A stretch of 5,291 nt of DNA from an uncultured Synergistales bacterium (GTDB lineage: Bacteria > Synergistota > Synergistia > Synergistales > Aminobacteriaceae). Below, one piece after another: positions 1 to 5,192 of this stretch. Position 1 is the first letter of the stretch. Each line of letters opens with the position of its first letter. A model generated the notes under the pieces. It ran no database searches, was not told the origin of the DNA, and saw nothing but the letters and a program-made list of their open reading frames with translations. Location of the stretch: NCBI GenBank assembly GCA_905233335.1, contig CAJOED010000104.1, forward strand, positions 1 through 5,291. Direction: 5' to 3'. The position numbers were made by a program, and so were the translations under genes.

Positions 1-1191
1 CGGTGCTGTGTCCCCGAAACTCACAGTGTAGCTTGAAGGCTCATGCGTTGCGCTGGCTTTCTGTGCGTCGAGTTCATAGTGCGTGCTCGTGTCCCGTGAA
101 AGCGTTACGGTGTAATTGTCCGGCTCATACGTTTCTGCTTCTTCTTCAAGCCACTCAACCCCGCCGCTGTCGTTCACCGTGAAATCTTTGCCGTAAATGT
201 ATGTCTTTGTTGCTGTCGTAGTAGTCCCGTCGTCGTTCGTCGTCGTAACAGGAGCAGTAATCCTCAGGCGTTGACTCAATGTCCCGTTGTCGATGTAGTC
301 GAAATTGATAACGCCCGCGTCAACATTTCCTGACCCTCTTTTTGCGGTCGTCTCGTAAGAATCTCCGGCTACCATGATGTATTCTGCGCTGACTGTATCG
401 CCAAGTTTCACGCTGTCGGTTGCCTCGTACAAGTTCCAGCGTATTTCGCTGCCGTTCACTACGGTGTAATCTGTGCCCTGCTTGTACGTCGTGCCGCCCT
501 TGCTGATTTTCAGCCCGCTCAAGTTGTCGTCGCTTACTGCTATGGTCGTGAGGGTATTGCTTCCGCTTCCCGTGTAAGTGATTGTCTCTTCTGTCGTTTC
601 TGTGCCGAGTCCTGTGTTGTCGCTCTTGAGGATTAAGCGATTATCGACGACTGAAGCCGTAACATTCAGCGGGGAATCTAGGGACTTTATGACGTTGTTT
701 ATGCGTGATTTCAGGGACTGTAGCGAATCGGTGGAGTATACATCAACACCGACTTTCTGACCCGCCGCAGTAATGTAGAGCGTGGACTGTTCTTCTCCTC
801 CCATGAGGCTTGAGAGTGTTGACGCAGTAATCTGGTCGGATCTGTTCGTCTGTGCTTTCGCGAGCTGCTGTACTTCGAGATCGTAGACGTTGACTTCCGC
901 ATCAGCATTGACAGTTGCTGTGAGTACTCCCTTGTATGAGCCGCTTTTGTCTATGCGTTCTATCTCTACTTCTTTTGCCTTGTATGTTGACGGCAGTTTC
1001 AGCGGTGTCATGGACGACTGCATAGTGTTCACCATGACTTTCATTTCTTCGTAGAGGGATTTTTTGTTCACGAGGTCGGTGCGTTTGTTGACTTGGACTT
1101 GTGCGGGCTTGCTTGCGTTGGTGATGATTTCGTCAATCATGCTCTCCCAGTCCATGCCGGAAACGACACCTGAAATGCTCATAGATGCCAT
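1..1191 (-). CDS. fliD: Flagellar hook-associated protein 2 (FliD, filament cap), N-terminal 397 residues, 3' end outside window
   Basis: FliD caps the growing flagellar filament outside the cell and helps exported flagellin subunits fold into place. Reading leftward from ATG at 1191 gives 397 codons without a stop up to the window edge. Residues 1-110 match the FliD N-terminal domain: a short glycine-rich opening (SGVVSGMDWESMIDEI), then a coiled-coil-like stretch (about 28-60) and LKLPSTYKAKEVEI. Residues 140-195 resemble the flagellin hook IN motif (STDSLQSLKSRIN, then VTASVVDNRLILKS). Residues 220-397 are beta-rich and threonine-rich, typical of the variable exposed domains, and contain an apparent internal duplication (222-274 versus 302-367). 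No FliD C-terminal domain has been reached by residue 397, so the full protein must be clearly longer than the roughly 470 residues of enteric FliD. The start is supported by AGGAGGT nine nt upstream. It lies 65 nt downstream of lysA on the same strand. Confidence 0.88.
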   Translation of the reverse strand, partial: MASMSISGVVSGMDWESMIDEIITNASKPAQVQVNKRTDLVNKKSLYEEMKVMVNTMQSSMTPLKLPSTYKAKEVEIERIDKSGSYKGVLTATVNADAEVNVYDLEVQQLAKAQTNRSDQITASTLSSLMGGEEQSTLYITAAGQKVGVDVYSTDSLQSLKSRINNVIKSLDSPLNVTASVVDNRLILKSDNTGLGTETTEETITYTGSGSNTLTTIAVSDDNLSGLKISKGGTTYKQGTDYTVVNGSEIRWNLYEATDSVKLGDTVSAEYIMVAGDSYETTAKRGSGNVDAGVINFDYIDNGTLSQRLRITAPVTTTNDDGTTTTATKTYIYGKDFTVNDSGGVEWLEEEAETYEPDNYTVTLSRDTSTHYELDAQKASATHEPSSYTVSFGDTAP

Positions 1192-1200
1192 GAAATTTTA

Positions 1201-1207
1201 ACCTCCT
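1201..1207 (-). promoter_or_regulatory. Ribosome binding site of fliD
   Basis: On the minus strand AGGAGGT lies nine nt before the ATG at 1191. It is a near-perfect Shine-Dalgarno sequence and favours this ATG over the in-frame ATG three codons later (1182). Confidence 0.8.
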
Positions 1208-1232
1208 GTCGTGTAATACTATCCTGTGTGTA

Positions 1233-1259
1233 TTGTCGGAAAGTTCTCGCGCAAAATTA
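1233..1259 (-). promoter_or_regulatory. Candidate sigma-28 (FliA/SigD-type) flagellar promoter for fliD
   Basis: Read on the minus strand, TAAT (1259-1256), 15 nt, then TCCGACAA (1240-1233) resembles the flagellar sigma-28 pattern TAAA-N15-GCCGATAA, with 3 of 4 and 6 of 8 positions matching. Initiation would fall near 1226 and leave a leader of about 35 nt that includes the ribosome binding site. Late flagellar genes, including fliD, commonly use this sigma factor. The -35 part overlaps the lysA stop codon, so fliD could be expressed independently of lysA. The match is imperfect and remains a prediction. Confidence 0.35.
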
Positions 1260-2540
1260 AATCACTTGTCCCCTCACGAGATCTTCAAGGCTCTGACGCT
1301 CTACCACTACTCTCGCCTGCCCGTTCTCCACGAACACGACAGCAGGACGAGCGAGGCAGTTATAGTTTCCCGACATGCTGAATGTGTATGCTCCCGAATT
1401 GTACAGCCCGATAATATCGCCCGGCTCCAACCTCATAATCTTTGCGTTCTCGATGAGTATATCGCCCGACTCGCAGCACTTGCCGACGATAGAGACATGA
1501 GTCCCGCCGTCCCGGTCATACGGAGCCGCACCGGGATCCTTCACCGCAGCAGCTTCATACTCTGCCTGATAGAGAGCATAGCGCGGGTTGTCCGACATTC
1601 CGCCGTTCACAGCAATATACGTTACGCCGGGGAGTTCCTTAATGTTTTCGACGCGGTACAGGGTGATACATGCTTCCGAAACAATCCACCTTCCCGGCTC
1701 AATAATCACGCGCGGAATTTCGAGGCCGTACTCTTTGCACTTTTTGTGAAGCAGGGTCATCATTGCGTCAGTATATAGTGCGCTGGGCATGTGAGGCTTT
1801 GAGGGGTTAATGACCGCTCCGAATCCGCCGCCGACGTTCAGCTCGTGAGTCGTGAAGTTCATGATGTGCTTCAAGTCCCTCATGAGTTCGATGATTTTCG
1901 CGAGGGATTTTGTGTAGTCGTCCGTGTCGAATAATTGTGAGCCGACGTGAAAATGAAGCCCCCGCAGGTCTATATGCTCACTCTGCATTGCGTAAGTTAT
2001 CGCCTGACGTAACATTGAGCCTTCAGCCACATCAAGCGGAAACCCGAACTTACTCCCCGTCTGACCCGTAGAAATATATGCGTGAGTGTGCGCGTCGACT
2101 CCGGGTGCTACTCGAATCATGATTTTCTGTGCGCGGCCTCGTTCTTTTGCGTAACGTGCGATAACAGGAAGTTCGTCGGGGTGATCTACAATTATGCGTC
2201 CCACGTTTGAACGTATCGCGTATGAAATCTCCTCATGACTTTTTGCATTGCCGTTCATCTCGATCCGTTCGGGGGGGAAATCTGCACTCAATGCCGTATA
2301 CAGTTCACCCATAGAGACAACATCAAGTCCGAGTCCCTCATCTGCTATCAGTTTCGACATCGCCCGCGTGTGAAAGGCTTTGCACGCATAACGTACTCTC
2401 GTGTTCTCCCAGCGTGATAGGAACGTCTCGCGGAGTTCTCTGCATCGTGCTCTGATTATTCCAGTGTCGTATACGTATAGAGGTGTCCCGAATTTTTCTG
2501 CGAGTTCCTGACAGTCAACGCCGCCCCATAATAATGCCAT
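1257..2540 (-). CDS. lysA: Diaminopimelate decarboxylase (PLP-dependent, alanine racemase-like fold)
   Basis: This cytoplasmic enzyme decarboxylates meso-diaminopimelate to L-lysine, the last step of lysine synthesis, and so also affects the diaminopimelate pool for peptidoglycan. The product is 427 residues, normal for the family. Visible landmarks: the PLP lysine in YACKAF (Lys54), HVGSQ (198-202), the phosphate-binding GGGFG (237-241), EPGR (281-284), the substrate-side NPRYALY (318-324), the active-site CESGD (Cys356, Glu357) from the partner subunit, and GAY (383-385). These distinguish it from alanine racemase; a related arginine or carboxynorspermidine decarboxylase is less likely because of the CESGD and EPGR context. 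I chose ATG at 2540. An in-frame GTG at 2552 would add four residues, but it overlaps the Shine-Dalgarno AAGGAG and is unlikely. A C7 run codes for part of FPPE around residue 89. fliD follows 65 nt downstream with no visible terminator. Confidence 0.93.
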   Translation of the reverse strand: MALLWGGVDCQELAEKFGTPLYVYDTGIIRARCRELRETFLSRWENTRVRYACKAFHTRAMSKLIADEGLGLDVVSMGELYTALSADFPPERIEMNGNAKSHEEISYAIRSNVGRIIVDHPDELPVIARYAKERGRAQKIMIRVAPGVDAHTHAYISTGQTGSKFGFPLDVAEGSMLRQAITYAMQSEHIDLRGLHFHVGSQLFDTDDYTKSLAKIIELMRDLKHIMNFTTHELNVGGGFGAVINPSKPHMPSALYTDAMMTLLHKKCKEYGLEIPRVIIEPGRWIVSEACITLYRVENIKELPGVTYIAVNGGMSDNPRYALYQAEYEAAAVKDPGAAPYDRDGGTHVSIVGKCCESGDILIENAKIMRLEPGDIIGLYNSGAYTFSMSGNYNCLARPAVVFVENGQARVVVERQSLEDLVRGQVI

Positions 2541-2551
2541 AATAATTAACA

Positions 2552-2557
2552 CTCCTT
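2552..2557 (-). promoter_or_regulatory. Ribosome binding site of lysA (decides the start)
   Basis: Minus-strand AAGGAG lies 11 nt before ATG 2540. The alternative GTG (2552-2550) shares its first base with the last G of this motif, so it cannot be served by it; the ATG is therefore preferred. Confidence 0.65.
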
Positions 2558-2570
2558 ATTGAAGTATTCA

Positions 2571-2579
2571 TGATATGAT
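2571..2579 (+). promoter_or_regulatory. Candidate extended -10 promoter for the micro-ORF array and GTPase
   Basis: TGATATGAT fits the extended -10 pattern TGnTATAAT with one mismatch, a type that can work without a good -35, and none is seen here. Initiation would be near 2586, about 47 nt before the first array ATG. The same element in better form (TGATATAAT) recurs just after the GTPase stop codon at 5159-5167. It lies between lysA and the array and would fire divergently from lysA. Confidence 0.4.
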
Positions 2580-2593
2580 TTACGCAACAAGAA

Positions 2594-2599
2594 ATTATA
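2594..2599 (-). promoter_or_regulatory. Candidate -10 element for lysA
   Basis: A perfect TATAAT on the minus strand would place initiation near 2587 and give a leader of roughly 47 nt before lysA. I see no convincing -35 hexamer at 16-18 nt spacing, so this rests on the -10 alone. The leader is too short for a lysine riboswitch. Confidence 0.3.
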
Positions 2600-2632
2600 T
2601 AGAACTCGAAATGAAAAAGGTATCTCGCAATT

Positions 2633-2734
2633 ATGATTAAGCTATCAGATTGGGAACATGAGAACTTTGCGGCATCATCACGCTCACGGCCTGACTGTAA
2701 TTTTGTGTCATCACAGAAAGGTATTGCGTCATGA
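2633..2734 (+). CDS. Micro-ORF 1 of the array, 33 residues, function unknown
   Basis: The peptide opens MIKLSDWEHENFAASS and ends NFVSSQKGIAS. It has no signal peptide or membrane segment and matches no family I recognise. AAAAAGG lies 12 nt upstream of its ATG, so it is the natural entry point for ribosomes on the array. Its TGA (2732-2734) overlaps the ATG of micro-ORF 2. Compared with unit 2 it has three synonymous changes and three mostly conservative replacements (Glu to Asp, Arg to His, Ala to Val), weakly consistent with translation. It may be a translated leader or simply a remnant of duplication. Confidence 0.45.
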   Translation: MIKLSDWEHENFAASSRSRPDCNFVSSQKGIAS

Positions 2735-2832
2735 TTAAGCTCTCTGAATGGGAACGTGAGAACTTTGCGGCATCATCACGCTCACGGCCTGACTGTAATT
2801 TTGCGTCATCACAGAAAGGCATTGCGTCATGA
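2731..2832 (+). CDS. Micro-ORF 2 of the array, 33 residues, function unknown
   Basis: It opens MIKLSEWERENFAASS and continues RSRPDCNFASSQKGIAS. The first 16 residues are identical to the start of the PAS-GTPase. AGAAAGG (2715-2721), inside the end of micro-ORF 1, lies nine nt before its ATG, and the ATGA overlap with micro-ORF 1 is the classic arrangement for translational coupling. Its own TGA (2830-2832) overlaps micro-ORF 3. Whether the peptide is stable or functional cannot be told. Confidence 0.45.
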   Translation: MIKLSEWERENFAASSRSRPDCNFASSQKGIAS

Positions 2833-2930
2833 TTAAGCTCTCTGAATGGGAACGTGAGAACTTTGCGGCATCATCACGCTCACGGCCTGGCTGTAACTTT
2901 GCGTCATCACATAAAGGCACTGCGTCATGA
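2829..2930 (+). CDS. Micro-ORF 3 of the array, 33 residues, overlaps the GTPase start
   Basis: This unit is the one directly upstream of the GTPase. It differs from micro-ORF 2 by Asp to Gly, Gln to His and Ile to Thr plus one silent change, so it is the less constrained copy. AGAAAGG (2813-2819) sits nine nt upstream of its ATG. Its stop TGA (2928-2930) overlaps the ATG of the 743-residue protein, so a ribosome finishing here stands on the GTPase start codon. That makes it the most likely unit to control GTPase translation. Confidence 0.45.
   Translation: MIKLSEWERENFAASSRSRPGCNFASSHKGTAS
2913..2917 (+). promoter_or_regulatory. Ribosome binding site of the PAS-GTPase, embedded in micro-ORF 3
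   Basis: AAAGG lies nine nt before ATG 2927. It is weaker than the AGAAAGG before units 2 and 3 because of a G to T change just upstream. An in-frame TAA at 2912-2914 excludes any longer GTPase start. Confidence 0.55.
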
Positions 2931-5158
2931 TTAAGCTCTCTGAATGGGAACGTGAGAACTTTGCGGCATCATCTCACACGCCCGAATTGACCGTAATATT
3001 TCCGTCCCGCGAAATATATTTTTCCCCTGAACTACTGCACATCATGCGCCTCACTGCTGACACATGCCCGAAAACCCTCGACCAGTGGTACGAACTCTGC
3101 CACCCGGAAGACCACGCGAAAACTTCACAGCTTGAACGCATAATATACGGCCACGAAAATTATTTTTCCCTCACACGAAAATTATACTGCGGCGACGGCT
3201 ATTACCGTAATTTCCGTCTCGACATTGCTATCCAGCGATACCCCGACGGACGACCCGCAAAAATCACCGGCTCCGAAACTCTTGCGTTAAGTGCGTGGCT
3301 CGACAGTGCGGACGAGGGAGACCTCATAGAGTGCAGGGACGACAACGGGCGCGTGAAAGTACTTGAGGCTGTTCGTGTGCAGGGAGTTATGACCCTCAAG
3401 GACACGGGCGAAATCGACGACATGAGGCGCGAGAACGAAAGATTACGGAGGGAAATTCAGCGGCGTATTTTTGCGGCACAACCTGACACAGTAACACTCC
3501 CGGAAAATTACGAGAAAGAAACGGCCATACGAAGCTCCATCAATGACACCATCAACGCGGCTTTGAACGTCCTCACCGGCAACAATCAGCTTAAAGCATT
3601 ACGGCGTTCACTTGATGAGACAGCAATAACTATAGGGATTGCAGGTCTGACGAGTTCGGGAAAGTCATCATTCATGAATGCTCTTTTGGGAGAACGCATA
3701 ATCCCCGAACAGACACGCGCAACCACGAACATTCCGATATTGTGCCGTGAAGGTGAATACAGAGCCGCAAAAGTGTATTATCAGGACGGACGGAGTGAAC
3801 TCATCGACAGCAGAAAGCTCACAGCAGGTTACGTGAAGAATATTGCGTCGGAGAGCCATAACCCCGAGAACAGAGCAGGAATTTCGCGCATTGAACTTAC
3901 TATACCGGGTGCGCTGATACCTGAAGGAATTTGCTTTGTCGATACACCGGGCTTTGACGCTCTTGCAGGGTCGGGAGGGGCGGCATTGAGGAACATTCTG
4001 CCGGAACTCGACATGATGATATACATTACTCCTGTTCGCGCGAGGCTGAAAGGTGCTGACTACGAATACTTGACCGCAATCACGAGAATGAACGACAAAA
4101 TAGCATTCGTGCTCTCACAGATTGACCTTGAACGCGACGACACAGAAGCCGGACGTGTGATACATTCTGCGCATGACAAGATACTTGCTGACATTCAGGC
4201 GATACGGCGGGATGTGAGAAAGTTCTTGGGACGTGATGTTGATGTTATCCCGGTGTCGGCGAAAACAGCCCTCGAAAATTTCTACAGCAGGAAGTCAGAA
4301 CAATGGGTGAACTCAAACATTGAGGACGTAATCAAGTACATCATGCCCCTCACGGAAAATACATATACACGTGCGCTTATGCTCCGAGCCGGGCGTGTGC
4401 TGAAAATCGTGCAGGGAGTTATTGACCGCCGCGAAGTGTCAGGGTCATCACGGTGGCGTTTGCAGGACGTGGCCGAAAAGTTACGGGTGATATTGCGTTC
4501 GGGTGAAAGTCTGCCGGGCATACCGAAGGGTTATTCTTTTGCCGAGAGCGTCATTACTCCTGACAACAACAGCAAAAACCTTCTGTCATCACTCCTTACT
4601 TCTATGCGTGAGCGTGAGTTCAGGACAAAATTTTACGGACTTGATGCACTCAACGGAAGCCGCAGGATTATTCTTTTGGGAGCAGAACGGCATCAGAGCA
4701 TGAAGCTGTTTTCCCGTCTTGCGCACAACTTGATGAGCGAATATCTCCCGGAAGGTGAAGCATCTGCTCGTGAATGGCTGTGTTCAGGGTATACTGTGCC
4801 TTTCGGGTGCGTCATGCTTCCCGTGATAACTCCCGGTGATACCGTGCTGATTGCTCCGTCGAATGCGAACATCACCGCGAAAAATTACGACTGGCATAAA
4901 TTATTCCGTGATTACGTGCCCGTCGTGAGCGTTGACCTTGCGCGCGTGGATTCGGGGCTGTCGGACCTCGCTAACTCCCCGTACATTACCGGGCTGGCGT
5001 TGTCGTCATGGGTCTTGGCCTTCGGGAATGCGGGAATGTTCGACACGAGGCAGATTGATCTGGTATCGCAAGTTCCGAAACGCGTAAATGAGTTCATAGA
5101 GATTAACGGCCTGAAACCACCTGATTTTTTCATTTACGAGAACTACAAGATATTTTGA
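2927..5158 (+). CDS. PAS-like domain fused to dynamin-like GTPase, 743 residues
   Basis: Probably a cytoplasmic, possibly membrane-remodelling or signalling GTPase with its own sensor domain. Residues 1-16 copy the upstream repeat. Residues about 24-120 look like a PAS_3-type fold: YFSPELLHIM, WYELCHPED (54-62), GYYRNFRLDI (91-100) and DGRPAKITGSE (107-117). A charged helix at about 163-182 (ENERLRREIQRR) is a likely coiled coil. The GTPase has Walker A GLTSSGKSS (240-248), candidate switch I threonines in TRATT (263-267), DTPG (339-342), SQID (397-400) where N/TKxD is usual, and VSAKT (443-447). Its length and layout suit the dynamin or dynamin_N group more than Era. After a helical stretch (about 475-575) the C-terminus contains RIILLGAERHQSMKLF (580-595), like a P-loop that has lost GKS, then DTVLIAPS and YVPVVSVDLARVDSG, possibly a pseudo-GTPase. 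No transmembrane helix is evident. An upstream in-frame TAA fixes the start at 2927. GTPase assignment is firm; ligand and role are unknown. Confidence 0.9.
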   Translation: MIKLSEWERENFAASSHTPELTVIFPSREIYFSPELLHIMRLTADTCPKTLDQWYELCHPEDHAKTSQLERIIYGHENYFSLTRKLYCGDGYYRNFRLDIAIQRYPDGRPAKITGSETLALSAWLDSADEGDLIECRDDNGRVKVLEAVRVQGVMTLKDTGEIDDMRRENERLRREIQRRIFAAQPDTVTLPENYEKETAIRSSINDTINAALNVLTGNNQLKALRRSLDETAITIGIAGLTSSGKSSFMNALLGERIIPEQTRATTNIPILCREGEYRAAKVYYQDGRSELIDSRKLTAGYVKNIASESHNPENRAGISRIELTIPGALIPEGICFVDTPGFDALAGSGGAALRNILPELDMMIYITPVRARLKGADYEYLTAITRMNDKIAFVLSQIDLERDDTEAGRVIHSAHDKILADIQAIRRDVRKFLGRDVDVIPVSAKTALENFYSRKSEQWVNSNIEDVIKYIMPLTENTYTRALMLRAGRVLKIVQGVIDRREVSGSSRWRLQDVAEKLRVILRSGESLPGIPKGYSFAESVITPDNNSKNLLSSLLTSMREREFRTKFYGLDALNGSRRIILLGAERHQSMKLFSRLAHNLMSEYLPEGEASAREWLCSGYTVPFGCVMLPVITPGDTVLIAPSNANITAKNYDWHKLFRDYVPVVSVDLARVDSGLSDLANSPYITGLALSSWVLAFGNAGMFDTRQIDLVSQVPKRVNEFIEINGLKPPDFFIYENYKIF

Positions 5159-5167
5159 TGATATAAT
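5159..5167 (+). promoter_or_regulatory. Candidate extended -10 promoter after the GTPase gene
   Basis: TGATATAAT is an exact extended -10 motif, directly after the GTPase stop codon. Initiation would fall near 5174, just before the AAGGAG of the next ORF, leaving a very short leader of about 20 nt. No -35 is obvious. No hairpin terminator is seen between the GTPase gene and this point, so read-through from the GTPase operon is the alternative. Confidence 0.35.
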
Positions 5168-5176
5168 CGCACATAA

Positions 5177-5182
5177 AAGGAG
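5177..5182 (+). promoter_or_regulatory. Ribosome binding site of the repeat-containing ORF
   Basis: AAGGAG lies ten nt before TTG 5193. The nearer TTG at 5184 is in the same frame but only one nt from the motif, and the ATG at 5212 meets TAG after two codons. TTG 5193 is therefore the best start. Confidence 0.5.
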
Positions 5183-5192
5183 CTTGATTTTT

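Larger units (their letters stand above)
2633..2973 (+). repeat. 98-bp direct tandem repeat, three full units plus a 47-bp fourth that is the start of the GTPase gene
   Basis: Units begin at 2633, 2731, 2829 and 2927, exactly 98 bp apart with no spacers. Each starts ATGATTAAGC and ends with AAAGG, nine nt, then the next ATG. Unit 1 differs from unit 2 at six positions; units 2 and 3 differ at four. The first 47 nt of unit 4 are identical to units 2 and 3. Because 98 is not a multiple of three, every unit shifts the frame, and each is closed by a TGA overlapping the next ATG. Inside a unit TTGCG recurs at offsets 35, 71 and 92, suggesting the unit grew from a smaller repeat. The block is too regular and spacer-free to be CRISPR. 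Tandem identity suggests recent duplication and possible length variation between strains. Confidence 0.95.

Noticed and set aside
578..908. Short open frames within fliD on both strands (578-760 plus, 711-908 minus)
   Set aside because: Both lie inside the fliD reading frame region in other frames and have no family resemblance or ribosome binding site.
1192..1256. Terminator between lysA and fliD
   Set aside because: No stem-loop followed by a T run is visible on the minus strand.
1233..1778. 181-codon open frame on the plus strand
   Set aside because: It lies almost wholly antisense to lysA, which is strongly supported by family motifs; the product resembles nothing known, so it is a shadow.
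2541..2552. GTG at 2552 as the lysA start
   Set aside because: It overlaps the Shine-Dalgarno motif; ATG 2540 has workable spacing.
2541..2632. Lysine riboswitch upstream of lysA
   Set aside because: The gap is 92 bp, shorter than a lysine riboswitch, and shows no conserved multi-stem architecture or terminator.
2637..2920. Two similar 61-codon minus-strand open frames across the 98-bp repeats
   Set aside because: Their similarity is a by-product of the tandem repeat, they have no good ribosome binding sites, and the plus-strand start/stop overlaps explain the layout better.
2633..2973. CRISPR array
   Set aside because: Units are contiguous with no unique spacers, 98 bp long, and encode in-phase start/stop junctions.
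5159..5192. Rho-independent terminator after the GTPase gene (T7 run)
   Set aside because: The T run at 5188-5194 is not preceded by a GC-rich hairpin.
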